NCBI GenBank assembly: GCA_020630575.1
Contig: JAHDBD010000002.1
Coordinates: 62,001 to 126,000, forward strand
DNA: 64,000 nucleotides
Source: Bernardetia sp.
GTDB taxonomy: Bacteria; Bacteroidota; Bacteroidia; Cytophagales; Bernardetiaceae
Reading direction: 5' to 3'
This document shows, one piece after another, positions 45,159 through 54,994 of the stretch (positions within the stretch are counted from its first letter, which is position 1; each line of letters opens with the position of its first letter). The position numbers and the translations under genes are program-made. The notes beneath the pieces were generated by a model. It was not told where the DNA came from and made no database searches. It saw only the letters and a program-made list of their open reading frames with translations.

Positions 45159-45881
45159 ATGTCTATCAATACTGAAAATTTATCAAAAACACCATTAGAA
45201 TCGTTAATTGAAGCTGAAAAAAAAGCAATTCAGTTGTTTTCTGAAATAGAAAAACGAAATCTCATACAAACAGGAAAATCAGAAGAGCAGCTCAGTCAAG
45301 AAATTTATGAATTAGCAAATGAAATGTTTGGAACTACTCGCCATTGGCACACACGTATTGTAAGAGCAGGAATAAATACACTATTACCTTACTATGAAAA
45401 TCCACCATTGTTGAGGTTACAAGAAGATGATATTTTATTTTTAGATTTAGGTCCTATTTTTCAAGAGTGGGAAGCAGATTTAGGAAGAACTTATGTAATT
45501 GGAAATAACCCAAAGAAACTCAAACTCAAAAATGATGTAGAAAGTATTTGGAATGAATGCAGAAATTGGTATTTAGATAAAATAGAAAACGAAATTCAAG
45601 TAACAGGTGCAGAGCTTTATCAAAAAGCAACAGATTTAGCCAATCAAAATGGTTGGGAGTTTGGAGGAGAAATCGCAGGGCATATTGTCGGACAATTTCC
45701 ACACGAAAAACTAGAGCAAGAAGACAAAACACTTTATATCCACCCAGAAAATCATTCTTCTATGTTAAGCAAAGACAAAGATGGAAATACTAGAAATTTT
45801 ATCTTAGAAATTCATTTAGTAGATAGAGAATTAGGAATTGGAGGTTTTTATGAACAATTACTTACTGGCAGTTACCAATAA
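45159..45881 (+). CDS. M24-family metallopeptidase-like protein
   Basis: 240 residues from the ATG at 45159 (MSINTENL). The pita-bread fold motifs are visible: LFLDLGPIFQEWEADLGRTYV with two acidic ligands, then GHIVGQFPHEKL with histidine, and FILEIHLVD with a late glutamate. Several usual ligands fit, but the protein is shorter than typical Xaa-Pro aminopeptidases and starts directly in the catalytic domain, like methionine-aminopeptidase-size members. Actual peptidase activity is uncertain. Convergent with a small hypothetical gene 31 bp away. Confidence 0.82.
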   Translation: MSINTENLSKTPLESLIEAEKKAIQLFSEIEKRNLIQTGKSEEQLSQEIYELANEMFGTTRHWHTRIVRAGINTLLPYYENPPLLRLQEDDILFLDLGPIFQEWEADLGRTYVIGNNPKKLKLKNDVESIWNECRNWYLDKIENEIQVTGAELYQKATDLANQNGWEFGGEIAGHIVGQFPHEKLEQEDKTLYIHPENHSSMLSKDKDGNTRNFILEIHLVDRELGIGGFYEQLLTGSYQ

Positions 45882-45912
45882 ATAGTAATCAGTTAGTAGT
45901 TGAATACAGTTT

Positions 45913-46329
45913 TTATTTTTTGAATAATGATTTGATTTTGCTCAATATTCTAACCAAAAAAGGACGAGAATTTAGATATATCTGCATTACTTGTTTGCTT
46001 GTTTCTTCCAATTGAATTATATCTTCATGCTTTTCTCCGAATGCAATATGTTTCATATAGATAAGTGAATCTGTGTTATGTTCGGCTGGATGAGAACAAA
46101 ATAAATCACTATCCCATTTCATTTGATGAATACAAAGCATACGATAACTTACTGGTAAATTTTCAGAGGTATTATTATATTTCTGCATCAAACCATTAAA
46201 ATCAATGAGTGTTTTATAAGAAGTATCTACATTTTCTCTTGTAATGGTAGGATTATTCTCAAAAAAATCTATTATTTCATAAATTCGTTTGGCTTCTTCT
46301 GGCTTTACTTTATCAATTAAATAGTTCAT
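45913..46329 (-). CDS. Small hypothetical protein
   Basis: 138 residues, no signal peptide, no recognised domain. Charged and helical at both ends, with a central C/H-containing stretch (MLCIHQMKWDSDLFCSHPAEHN) and a basic amphipathic C-terminus (LVRILSKIKSLFKK). Codon use and base composition match the neighbours. It lies downstream of the glycosyltransferase gene by 200 bp; no functional link is evident. Confidence 0.6.
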   Translation of the reverse strand: MNYLIDKVKPEEAKRIYEIIDFFENNPTITRENVDTSYKTLIDFNGLMQKYNNTSENLPVSYRMLCIHQMKWDSDLFCSHPAEHNTDSLIYMKHIAFGEKHEDIIQLEETSKQVMQIYLNSRPFLVRILSKIKSLFKK

Positions 46330-46529
46330 TTTATACTCCCTTCTTCTTTGATTATTTTTTTGGTTTTGGTTAGAGAAAGCTGATTTTCTAACATTTACAA
46401 ACCGTATTCTGTTAGAGCAGCTTCTGGATGAAACTGAATTGATTTTATGGGAAGTGTTATATAAAAAAATGCCATTAACTTACCATAAAATATATCTAAA
46501 CATCCTACTTATGTAAACATAATGTATAA

Positions 46530-47600
46530 CTAAGACAACTCAAAACTAGGTAAAAACAAAGTTTCTAATTTTGAAGAAGAAGTTTGCTGAGTAGCATAGT
46601 ATTTTTGAATAATTGTCTGTACAAGACGGTGAGCCGAATATTCAAATTTAATTGGCTTTGGATTTTCTTTTTTGAGCCATTTTTCTACTTTATGATATTT
46701 TTTTGATTTTATATTCTTCAAAATAGTTGCTCCGAGAGCTTCCAAACCTGCTGCGTTGTAATGCTGTTCGTATTGATTTTTCATTGGAATAATCAATAAT
46801 TTTTTACCTAAAAAAAGAGCTTCTGCTGGTGCTTCAAAACCTGCTCCACAAACAAAGCCTTTACATGTCCTCAAACTTTCTGTAAAATTTTCCTTATTGA
46901 CTGGACGAATATGAGCATTTTCATCTCTATATTCTGTATCTGTGTGTTTAGAAAAAATTTCCCAATCGATATAAAAAAAGTGTTTACAAAACTTCAAAAG
47001 CTGTTTTTGGTCGTAAGCAGGAAGATAAATTGTATAATGTTCTTTCATTTCTGTAACTGCATTACGAATTTCGGAACGCACCAAAGGAGGAAAGACTGTA
47101 TCAGCCAAAGATAAAAAATGAAAACCATAACCTTCTGAAGTGGGAGCATAATTTTTGATTACAAAATCACCTACTTTATCGCTGTGTTTTGGTTTGGGAA
47201 TATTTGGTAATTTTATGGCTTCTTGATTGCTAACTCCGATACATTTTTTTCCTTTTAGTTTGCACGCCCAAGCCGAAACCGGTTCAAAATCAGAAAGTAT
47301 AATATCATATTTTTCGACGGGAAATGACGTAATTGCTTGTATGAAGGGTTTAAACTTTAGTTTTTTGAAAGTATCTATAAAATCTATCCCTCCATTTTTC
47401 CCAAATGTAAAACTAAGACCTTTAAAATTATACTCTACGTCAAAAGGTAATTTGAGTTCGGCAGAAGTTCCACTAATCAAAACATCTACATCAGCATATT
47501 TCTTAAAAATCGGAATCAGTTCGCAAGCACGGCTAATATGTCCATTTCCTGTGGCTTGAAGTGCGTAAAGTAAGCGAGGTTTTGAGTGATTATTTTTCAT
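46530..47600 (-). CDS. Glycosyltransferase (MJ1255/VC2487-like, GT-B fold)
   Basis: 356 residues. The N-terminus LLYALQATGNGHISRACELIPIF is the glycine-rich loop of MurG/UGT-like enzymes. ILSDFEPVSAWACKLKGKKCIGVSNQ follows, and the donor-binding C-terminal domain contains KGFVCGAGFEAPAEALFLGKKLLIIPMKNQYEQHYNAAGLEALG. Acceptor unknown. The gene directly follows an LpxH-like phosphoesterase gene (57-bp gap, same strand), a pairing that suggests a joint role in glycolipid or envelope synthesis. Confidence 0.87.
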   Translation of the reverse strand: MKNNHSKPRLLYALQATGNGHISRACELIPIFKKYADVDVLISGTSAELKLPFDVEYNFKGLSFTFGKNGGIDFIDTFKKLKFKPFIQAITSFPVEKYDIILSDFEPVSAWACKLKGKKCIGVSNQEAIKLPNIPKPKHSDKVGDFVIKNYAPTSEGYGFHFLSLADTVFPPLVRSEIRNAVTEMKEHYTIYLPAYDQKQLLKFCKHFFYIDWEIFSKHTDTEYRDENAHIRPVNKENFTESLRTCKGFVCGAGFEAPAEALFLGKKLLIIPMKNQYEQHYNAAGLEALGATILKNIKSKKYHKVEKWLKKENPKPIKFEYSAHRLVQTIIQKYYATQQTSSSKLETLFLPSFELS

Positions 47601-47656
47601 AAATTTTGATTTAAACCCTAAGTATCTTCAGAGACTCTTAAGATTTTTTTACTTTG

Positions 47657-48487
47657 TTATTCAAATTCCTTCAAAAGTTGTTCAAATAAATATTCGTTTG
47701 TCAATGGATTTTCTGAAACGATTTTCAAATCTGCTTCTGTTAGATTTTCATCTATTTTATGCACATAAAGTGTCCATTTTTTATCATTGTATTCTAAGGC
47801 TGTCATGTTTTCTACCCAATCGCCCGAATTTAGATAACATACTTTTTCATTTTCTATTTCTATGTCTTTTATTATGGGCTGGTGAATGTGTCCACAAATC
47901 ACATAGTCATATCCATTTTGAATAGCAATTTCAGCAGCCGTAGTTTCAAAATTATTTTTAGATTTAACAGCCGATTTTACGCTATTTTTGATTTGCTTAG
48001 AAAGTGAAATTTTTCCTTTTCCTACTTTTTTAAGAACAGAATTAACTGCTTTATTGAGAAGAATCAGAAAGCCATATCCATCTGCACCCATTTTGGCAAT
48101 CCATTTGGAATGACGCATCGTAACATCAAATACATCTCCGTGAAAAATCCACGCTTGTTTTCCATCTAATTGTAAAACTACTTTATTGACAATTTTGGCA
48201 TTCGAAACTCCAAAACCAACAAACTTTCTCATCATTTCATCATGATTTCCAGTGACATAATAAAGCTGAGTACCTTTACTTATCCAATCCAAAATTTTTT
48301 TGACCACTTCTACATGCGAAGTAGGAAAGTATTTTCTACTAAACTGCCATCCATCTATAATATCACCATTCAATACAACTATTTTGGGTTCTATGCTATT
48401 CAGATAATCTAAAAGGGGAAGAGCTTTTGAGCCATACGTTCCCAAATGCACATCTGAAATAATGACTACTTCTACTTTGCGTTTCAT
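47657..48487 (-). CDS. UDP-2,3-diacylglucosamine diphosphatase-like metallophosphoesterase
   Basis: 276 residues, cytoplasmic. Metal-ligand motifs are complete: IISDVHLGTYGSK, LNGDIIDGWQ, VTGNHDEMM, IFHGDVFDVT and ICGHIHQP, with a helical insertion (lid) between the last two. This set and order match the LpxH/LpxH2 group acting in lipid A synthesis, although some members have other substrates. The adjacent glycosyltransferase fits an envelope role. A separate lpxH elsewhere in the genome cannot be excluded. Confidence 0.87.
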   Translation of the reverse strand: MKRKVEVVIISDVHLGTYGSKALPLLDYLNSIEPKIVVLNGDIIDGWQFSRKYFPTSHVEVVKKILDWISKGTQLYYVTGNHDEMMRKFVGFGVSNAKIVNKVVLQLDGKQAWIFHGDVFDVTMRHSKWIAKMGADGYGFLILLNKAVNSVLKKVGKGKISLSKQIKNSVKSAVKSKNNFETTAAEIAIQNGYDYVICGHIHQPIIKDIEIENEKVCYLNSGDWVENMTALEYNDKKWTLYVHKIDENLTEADLKIVSENPLTNEYLFEQLLKEFE

Positions 48488-48641
48488 AGTATTTTTTGAT
48501 TAAATAGACTAAATCTTTTGTTTGGTTATACGATTTATCTATGTGCAAATTATCGAAAACAAATCAACTCCACTTTATAAAAAAGTGAAGTTGTGATAAA
48601 GATTTTAGAAAAAAAAGGCGTAAATGTGAATAAATAGTGTC

Positions 48642-48681
48642 TAAAAAAAATGACACTCTCTCAAAATAAGAAAGTGTCATT
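48642..48681 (-). terminator. Intrinsic terminator of the 176-residue gene
   Basis: AATGACACT (48649-48657) pairs with AGTGTCATT (48673-48681), with an A-tract on the left giving a U-run on the minus-strand transcript. Confidence 0.8.
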
Positions 48682-48722
48682 ATCAAAAATTAGCGTTATT
48701 TCTTTACAAAAAAATATATTTT

Positions 48723-49253
48723 CTAAAAATACTGCTGAATTTCTTCTTTCATAAATTGTAGAGAGGCTTCATTTTGAGATATTTCTTTTTCTCCTTGTAG
48801 TTCAAAGATACGTCTTGAGAGGTCAAAACCTGTTGCACCTTCAGGAAGTTCTCGGTAGGCTTGATTAATAACTGAAATAAACTCTTCGACAGCACTTTTT
48901 ATGTATTCCCAAGCTGGTTGGCTAATATAAATTTGTTGTGCTACATTATGGTTAAACTCTTCACGGATAGTAAATAATAAAACTTGATGTAGTTCTACAG
49001 CAGACTGTCCTCCTTCTGTAAGACGAGGAATAAGATTATTGACAGAATTTCGCTCTAAAAAAATAGCCATTCTTTCGTACGCCTGTAAGCGAATAGGAAG
49101 TGCAATTTCACTATTTTTAGATTTGAGTTGAAGTAAAGATTGATTCATCTCTCGTCCTATAAACGATTTAACAACTAAAAACATGCCGTATAAAACTGCA
49201 CCTGCTGGCAGTGTAATAATTAAAAGGTCTTTGATTAAAGAGCCGTAATCCAT
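48723..49253 (-). CDS. Membrane-anchored conserved hypothetical protein (DUF7935-like)
   Basis: 176 residues. A single N-terminal membrane helix (LLIITLPAGAVLYGMFLVVKSFI) is followed by a cytosolic helical domain with RLQAYERMAIFLERN, LLFTIREEFNHNVAQQIYIS and EVISV-type helices. The combination is common in Bacteroidota and I recall it as an uncharacterised DUF. A TACCTTTG element (complement of 49316-49323) 63 bp upstream is a likely -7 box. Monocistronic, with a good terminator. Confidence 0.75.
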   Translation of the reverse strand: MDYGSLIKDLLIITLPAGAVLYGMFLVVKSFIGREMNQSLLQLKSKNSEIALPIRLQAYERMAIFLERNSVNNLIPRLTEGGQSAVELHQVLLFTIREEFNHNVAQQIYISQPAWEYIKSAVEEFISVINQAYRELPEGATGFDLSRRIFELQGEKEISQNEASLQFMKEEIQQYF

Positions 49254-49339
49254 AAAAAACGTATTGAATAGGTAATTTTTATCTTAAAAAATCTGATTGT
49301 GATTTTGTATAACTACAAAGGTAAATATTTTTTTGTTCT

Positions 49340-50707
49340 TTAAATAGGGTTTTCTAATCTAAATTTGACAGTCCATTCATTTAAGGCATCTCCTGCTCTT
49401 CTCAAACGTAGTTCAATTTTACGTCCTTCTTTACTTCGAAAAAGTTCATATATTTCATGAATGGTAAACTTATTTATGTTTATTCCATTTATAGCTACTA
49501 TTTGATCATCTAGTTTTACATCAAGTTGAGCAACAGGCGAATCTTTTTCTATATTTGAAATCAAGTAAATAGCTGTTTCAGGAACTGGACTAGATAATTC
49601 TATTCCAGCCATGTTATAGTTAAATTCATCTTTAAAATTTCGATTAGGTCTCAAAATCATTCTATTTTTTGAATAATCAAAAATAACATGAAAACGTCTT
49701 AAAATCTCTGCTCCCAAACTACCATTTCGCTCTCCTTGTCCTTTTACAGTTGCAATAGAAGTAGAATCTGGAAAAGCAGTTGTGACATTTTTTAATTCAA
49801 TATCATTCAAGATAAGTTTCGAAGAACGCCCCAAATAGCCTGTAATATCGCCTCGCATTCCTTTTCCAAGATATGCTTCTTTATTTTTTTGTGGAATTTG
49901 TAGCCTTTCATCAGAAGAAATATCTAACCAAATAGCATGTCCTCCTCCTGTATCGATCAACAACTTTGTAGGAATTGCTGTAGTATCTTTCTGTATAGAA
50001 TCATTATCATTCAAAATAACTGGATTTTGCTGTATTTTAGCCCAAATATAAGGCTTTAGATTAATGATTTCGATAGGAATAACAATATCTTTTTTATGTG
50101 GCTTATATCGATATTTTTCTTTATTATAAAAAACAATTGTTTTGCTTTCATAGTTTACCTTCACTACAAAATCTGCAAAAATACCATACCCCATAATTCC
50201 GTGAATACGCATTCCGAAGCGAGAAGACAAATGAAAAATATCTTCTTTCAAAATTAGTAAATCTTGATGATGCCCTATAATTCCAGAAATATTAAAATTA
50301 TTATTAGGAGAAGCGTAAGCAATTAATTTTTTACCTGCACCTAGACCTGAGAGTTCTATTTCTTTTATATAATCTACTTGTAATTTATCACCTACCCCCA
50401 ATTCTGTTATGAGCATATTTTGAACTCCACTATCTAAAATAAAATGAAGTGTATCTGAATCATTTATCTTAATAGGAATAATAATTAGATTATTAACTAG
50501 ATTAAATTTCAGAATCAAAGCACGTTTATTAGGTCTTTTAAAACTAAACCCATTATATTTATCTCTTTGAGAGTTTTGGGAGTATTTACAAGAACTTAAG
50601 GAAAAAATAAATAAAGTAAGAGAACTAAAAAATAGAATATAAAAAAAGAGCTTAGAAAAACAATAAGGTGTTTTTTTATTAAATGATAAAAGTATATTTT
50701 TTCTCAT
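49340..50707 (-). CDS. Lipoprotein aspartyl protease with PDZ domain
   Basis: 455 residues. A lipoprotein signal ends at FSLSSC (C40). Two retropepsin-like halves follow: DSG at 92-94 (LHFILDSGVQNMLI) and a DTGGGHAIW motif near 240. A PDZ domain comes after ~370 (SPVAQLDVKLDDQIVAINGININ ... KEGRKIELRLRRAG). Members are periplasmic or surface proteases of Bacteroidota; substrates are unknown. The long N-terminal stretch before the hydrophobic segment is basic, so the start could also be slightly internal. Confidence 0.85.
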   Translation of the reverse strand: MRKNILLSFNKKTPYCFSKLFFYILFFSSLTLFIFSLSSCKYSQNSQRDKYNGFSFKRPNKRALILKFNLVNNLIIIPIKINDSDTLHFILDSGVQNMLITELGVGDKLQVDYIKEIELSGLGAGKKLIAYASPNNNFNISGIIGHHQDLLILKEDIFHLSSRFGMRIHGIMGYGIFADFVVKVNYESKTIVFYNKEKYRYKPHKKDIVIPIEIINLKPYIWAKIQQNPVILNDNDSIQKDTTAIPTKLLIDTGGGHAIWLDISSDERLQIPQKNKEAYLGKGMRGDITGYLGRSSKLILNDIELKNVTTAFPDSTSIATVKGQGERNGSLGAEILRRFHVIFDYSKNRMILRPNRNFKDEFNYNMAGIELSSPVPETAIYLISNIEKDSPVAQLDVKLDDQIVAINGININKFTIHEIYELFRSKEGRKIELRLRRAGDALNEWTVKFRLENPI

Positions 50708-50889
50708 AAAAAAGTATAAAGTAAGTTTGTATGTTAAATTGGGTCATATTTTTTAATTCAAAATACTATTTTAACCTTTATAAACCAAAATTTAAAATTG
50801 CTTTTTACTTTAATTGTGAAAATTGATAACTATGAAAGATTTGTTGTATATGATTAATTAATTAGACAAACTTTCTTTCAAAATCTATT

Positions 50890-51714
50890 GTGATGAATAC
50901 AGATTACAGACTAGAATATGAAATTTTTGAAAGCCAAAATGAGAATAGAGAAAATAAAACAAAAGCTCAAATTTGGTTTGCCTTTCACGGAATCGGACAA
51001 AATACAGAAGCATTTAAAAACTTTGCAATTCAAAACAATTTAAAAATATATAGCTTTGGATTGTTTTATCATGAAAAAAATCAAACTAATTTAGAAAAGT
51101 TATCAGATAATGAGAGAAAAACTACATTAAAAAACTGGCTTGTTTTGATGCAGCAATTTTTGGAAGAAGAAAAAATAAACCTTGATTACTCTATTACTAT
51201 CATTGGGTTTTCTTTGGGGGTGCGTCCTGCACTACAGTTTGTTTCTAATTTTTCAAAGTCTGTTTCTATACATCAAATTATCTTAATCGCTCCCGAAACT
51301 TTAGCAATCAGTAACTGGTACAGACTTGGAACACAAACTCTTTTTGGAAATGCTTTGCTCAAAAAAGTTGTTTCTTCTAAAGTATTTAAAGAAATAATTA
51401 TTTCTACTTCCTCATTTATTTTTCCAAAAAACGCCCAAAAACTTATTCGATATCAAGTATATCATGGCATAAATTCGCTTACTTCTGCTTGGCTGGCTTA
51501 CCGTTCTTTTGAAATTTATGAAAAGCAGTGGAAAGAAATTTATGAAAATTATGAAGGCAAAATTACGATTGTGGCAAGTGAAAAAGATGCTTTCGTAAAT
51601 TTAAACACCATTCGAAAATTTGTTAGAAAAAATAGCTCTGATAAAGGAAAATCTATAAAATGGATTCTTTCAAAATCCCCTCACGCTCATTTGCTTAGGG
51701 AATTCAGATTATAA
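50890..51714 (+). CDS. Alpha/beta hydrolase
   Basis: 274 residues. Oxyanion-hole segment FHGIGQN (about 32-38), nucleophile S108 in IIGFSLGVRP, an acidic residue in VASEKDAFVNL and a C-terminal KSPHAHLL with the catalytic histidine. No signal peptide. The substrate is not predictable; membership of a lipase/carboxylesterase-like branch is a guess. Convergent with the DUF3108 gene. Confidence 0.85.
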   Translation: MMNTDYRLEYEIFESQNENRENKTKAQIWFAFHGIGQNTEAFKNFAIQNNLKIYSFGLFYHEKNQTNLEKLSDNERKTTLKNWLVLMQQFLEEEKINLDYSITIIGFSLGVRPALQFVSNFSKSVSIHQIILIAPETLAISNWYRLGTQTLFGNALLKKVVSSKVFKEIIISTSSFIFPKNAQKLIRYQVYHGINSLTSAWLAYRSFEIYEKQWKEIYENYEGKITIVASEKDAFVNLNTIRKFVRKNSSDKGKSIKWILSKSPHAHLLREFRL

Positions 51715-51727
51715 AATTAGAATATAA

Positions 51728-51754
51728 AAAAAGGAAAAGGCAAGCCTTTTCCTT
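51728..51754. terminator. Bidirectional intrinsic terminator
   Basis: AAGGAAAAGG (51731-51740) and CCTTTTCCTT (51745-51754) form a perfect stem with a 4-nt loop between convergent genes. Confidence 0.8.
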
Positions 51755-51783
51755 ACAAATTATAATATTTATAATTCTATTTC

Positions 51784-52650
51784 TTATTTTTCATATTCAG
51801 TTACATCCACCTCAATACCACCAATAAACATATCAGCTCTAATTTTGAGTGGAATTCGATCTTCATCTGCTGACATCCAAATTTTGATAGATTCTTTTCC
51901 ACTAAAAAGACCATTTTCAGGCATAATTGGAGTCATTACAAATGTCTCTTTTTTACCTATTTTAGTTTTGATAGTTTCTTTTCCAATATAACGCACCTTA
52001 AAATCATACACTGAATCTTCAAAGAACGCATCCATTCTGATAATTTCATTTTTAGTCAGTTTTTCATAGTCCACTCTACGCAGAAAATAATATCCACTAA
52101 TCATGTCTTGTACGTTTGTAGGAATTGGATATTCTTTTTTTGTCCAATTTTTATCATCTCTTTTTTTGTACTTTACATTAGCTTGTTTTCCTGAGTGGTC
52201 AAACTCTACTGTTTCTTCTTTTCTATATTTGTTTTCTTTTATTTTTCTATAAAATTTGCGTGGAATGTGTTTTTGTCTGTCAATATAAGAACTCCATTTG
52301 TCATCTACATTAGTTGTCCAACCAAAAACACCAACTGTTTTGCCTTCTACATCTACTTTATAACAACTATTTCCATTTATAGTATGAAAATTATTATCTA
52401 CTTTAACTACAGCTTCACCAGCATTGATAAAACCATAATGCACTAAATAAGAAATTTTTTCTCCCTTTGTAAAATTAACATTAGAGAGCATAGCCACTCG
52501 GTTTCCATTTTGATAAGTCATAAATGCAGATGTAGAAAAAAGCAGAAAACTAACAGCAACTGCCAAAATGACAAACATTCGTAAAGGAGAATTTTTCAAT
52601 TTACTCAAAAATGAAGAACTAGAAATTGTATAAGTATGTAATTTTTTCAT
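51784..52650 (-). CDS. DUF3108-domain exported protein
   Basis: 288 residues from the ATG at 52650 (MKKLHTYTISSSSF). A longer frame starts at 52725 but adds an unlikely N-terminus. A membrane anchor or signal lies around residues 22-42 (MFVILAVAVSFLLFSTSAF). The mature part shows the DUF3108 pattern: FTKGEKISYLVHYGFINAGEAVVKV, YIDRQKHIPRKFYRKI and a C-terminal KIWMSADEDRIPLKIRADMFIGGIEVDV. Thought to be a periplasmic beta-rich protein related to LolA-like folds; function unknown. Confidence 0.85.
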   Translation of the reverse strand: MKKLHTYTISSSSFLSKLKNSPLRMFVILAVAVSFLLFSTSAFMTYQNGNRVAMLSNVNFTKGEKISYLVHYGFINAGEAVVKVDNNFHTINGNSCYKVDVEGKTVGVFGWTTNVDDKWSSYIDRQKHIPRKFYRKIKENKYRKEETVEFDHSGKQANVKYKKRDDKNWTKKEYPIPTNVQDMISGYYFLRRVDYEKLTKNEIIRMDAFFEDSVYDFKVRYIGKETIKTKIGKKETFVMTPIMPENGLFSGKESIKIWMSADEDRIPLKIRADMFIGGIEVDVTEYEK

Positions 52651-52831
52651 AATAGGTATAATAAGGAATTTAGGAATAGATTTTAGGCTTATTTTAAAGA
52701 CGTTTTGAGTAAAAAAATCCCTCATCTACATCTATAAAAATTTAGCAACTAAAATGCTTACTGATGGTAATTTTGCAATAACTATTCCTAAATTTAATTT
52801 CGATATAATAGATAAACAGTTATACATCGAT

Positions 52832-53533
52832 TTAGTTTAAATCACCGTATTCAAACTTAGGAGCTGGTTTTATCTTTACAAATTGTTCTCCCAAAGTAGG
52901 AATTTCATCTTTTTTAACCATCAAGAGTTCATTGAGTTGGCTTGCATAATCTGTATAATTTTTACGCAATAAAAAGTCTGTATCGTCTAATTCTGAAAAA
53001 TAAGTAATGACAGAATAAGGAATCGGATAACGCTCAAGTTCTGGATTATTTTCCTTGATTTGTTTGATAAGAGTCTGAATTTCTACTAGTTTTTTGTCAT
53101 AAGCATCCATTGTTTTTGCACTTTGCATGGTCTTATCATCATAACGTAGTTTGAGAAGAGCTTTTCTTTCTGTTTCCAATTTATCTATCAATTCTTTTCC
53201 ATTAAAACCTTCTACAAAACGAGCTTCACGAACAAATTTTTGTAACATGTCATCCTTTTCACGCTCAGCAGACAAAAGACGATTCCAAGTTACAACAACA
53301 CTATCATTAAGCATAGTGAGTTTGTCAGGTAAAGCAAGTGTATCAGCATCAGGCATATTTGAAGTAGCTTTTTCCCAAAGAGCTTCCTGTTCTGCCATCT
53401 CTTGATTTTCTTGTGAGGTGGTTTCTATATTTTCTTCTTGTGTTTTTTTATCTTTACAAGAGGATAAAAAAAATATATTACTTAAGAGTAAAGCAGCTAA
53501 GACGACAAACGAAAAATGATTTAGTTTTTTCAT
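52832..53533 (-). CDS. Lipoprotein of unknown function
   Basis: 233 residues with a lipobox FFLSSC near residue 26 and a Glu/Gln-rich linker. The rest is a long helical region (LLSAEREKDDMLQKFVREARFVEGFNGKELIDKLETERKALLKLR) and a short beta-rich C-terminus. No known domain recognised. A TATCTTTG (complement of 53624-53631) 90 bp upstream may be the -7 element. Confidence 0.7.
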   Translation of the reverse strand: MKKLNHFSFVVLAALLLSNIFFLSSCKDKKTQEENIETTSQENQEMAEQEALWEKATSNMPDADTLALPDKLTMLNDSVVVTWNRLLSAEREKDDMLQKFVREARFVEGFNGKELIDKLETERKALLKLRYDDKTMQSAKTMDAYDKKLVEIQTLIKQIKENNPELERYPIPYSVITYFSELDDTDFLLRKNYTDYASQLNELLMVKKDEIPTLGEQFVKIKPAPKFEYGDLN

Positions 53534-53864
53534 AGAAATTAAGTTTTTAGTTTTGTTGTTGGTTAAACACTAACAACAGTAACTATTTTTTATTAAATAG
53601 AGTTACTTTTTTTTAAATTGATACAAAGATAATCAAAGAAAAACGTTTTTTGTTTGTTCTCAAAACTGTAAAAGTCCAAAATTATTGTAGCAAAATAATA
53701 ATCAATTTTAAAAACTAGCTAGATTCAATTAGAGTTTGTACTTTTACAGACTATAACTAAAATTACTTTCCTATTCTTTCTAAGGAATGAGTTACAGAAT
53801 GTAGTTTCTCACTCTGAGAAGCAAACTACAGAGCTAAATATTAAATCACAAAAATCAAATTATC
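53534..53864. other. Intergenic region upstream of murG
   Basis: 331 bp between divergent genes. It contains a hairpin, TGTAGTTT (53800-53807) with AAACTACA (53823-53830) and an inner CTC/GAG pair, ending 34 bp before the murG GTG. This may be an mRNA leader structure. No known riboswitch was recognised. Confidence 0.5.
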
Positions 53865-54983
53865 GTGCGAGTAATCATAAGTGGAGGTGGAACAGGTGGA
53901 CATATTTATCCAGGAATTGCTATTGCTGATGCCCTCAAAGCTATAAATCCAAATACAGAAATTTTGTTTGTGGGCGCAGAGGGAAAAATGGAAATGGAAA
54001 AAGTACCAAAGGCAGGTTATCGTGTCATTGGTCTTCCTATTCGTGGTTTACAGCGCAGTTTTTCACCCAAAAATATCTTGGAAAACTTAAAATTTCCAGT
54101 TCGCCTTTTTGGAAGTTTAAATCAAGCACGCAACGTAATAAAAGAATTTAAACCTGATGTAGTCGTCGGAACAGGTGGTTATGCAAGTGGGGCAGTTTTG
54201 CAAGTAGCTACAACAATGGGGATTCCTACCCTTATACAAGAGCAAAACGGACACGCAGGACTTACCAACAAACTTCTTTCACGCCAAGTAAAAGCAATTT
54301 GTGTGGCTTATCCGAATATGGATAGTTATTTTCCAAAACAAAAAATACAGTTTACTGGTAATCCTGTTCGTTCAGATCTAAAAAACTTGCCTAATTCAAC
54401 TCAATCCGATTTTGATTATTTTAATCTTATGAAAGGCAAAAAAACCATTTTGGTAATGGGTGGAAGTGGTGGCGCAAAGGTCATCAATGAAGCTATTCTG
54501 AATGGTCTTGAAACGATTTTAGAACATGATTTTCAGCTTATTTGGCAAACAGGAAAGTTTTATATTGATTCTATAAAAAAACAACTAGCTGCAAAGAATC
54601 TTCTCCATCATCCTCTTCTTTTTGTAAATGACTTTATTTACGATATGAAAAAAGCCTATCAATGTGCTGATATTGTCATTGGTCGTGCTGGTGCTTTGAC
54701 AATTTCTGAACTTACTTTGGTAGAAAAACCTGCTATTTTAATTCCTTCGCCAAACGTAGCTGAAGACCACCAAACCAAAAATGCAATGGCACTTGCAAAA
54801 GAAGATGCTGCTATGCTTATAAAAGATAATGAAGCTGATGAAAGACTTATTCCAACGCTTATTTATGTTTTGAATGATGAAAACCAACAAGAAAAATTAA
54901 AGAATAACATCAAAACTTTTGCTCGTCCTGATGCAGCAAAGGATATTGCTAGACGTGTGATGGAGTTGGGAAGTAGAAAATAG
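53865..54983 (+). CDS. murG: UDP-GlcNAc:lipid I N-acetylglucosaminyltransferase MurG
   Basis: 372 residues, making lipid II from lipid I on the inner face of the cytoplasmic membrane. Motifs: GGGTGGHIYPGIAIADAL (8-25), VGTGGYASGAVLQVA, LIQEQNGHAGLTNKLLS, LVMGGSGGAKVINEAI and RAGALTISELTLVEKPAILIPSP. The start is GTG (MRVIISGGG); no ATG in the right place exists. The gene is outside a dcw cluster: neighbours are a lipoprotein, a 77-codon ORF and a PAP2 phosphatase, and none of murC, murD or ftsW is present. A PAP2 protein close by could act on undecaprenyl pyrophosphate, which would fit functionally. Confidence 0.97.
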   Translation: MRVIISGGGTGGHIYPGIAIADALKAINPNTEILFVGAEGKMEMEKVPKAGYRVIGLPIRGLQRSFSPKNILENLKFPVRLFGSLNQARNVIKEFKPDVVVGTGGYASGAVLQVATTMGIPTLIQEQNGHAGLTNKLLSRQVKAICVAYPNMDSYFPKQKIQFTGNPVRSDLKNLPNSTQSDFDYFNLMKGKKTILVMGGSGGAKVINEAILNGLETILEHDFQLIWQTGKFYIDSIKKQLAAKNLLHHPLLFVNDFIYDMKKAYQCADIVIGRAGALTISELTLVEKPAILIPSPNVAEDHQTKNAMALAKEDAAMLIKDNEADERLIPTLIYVLNDENQQEKLKNNIKTFARPDAAKDIARRVMELGSRK

Positions 54984-54994
54984 ACTGTAAGATT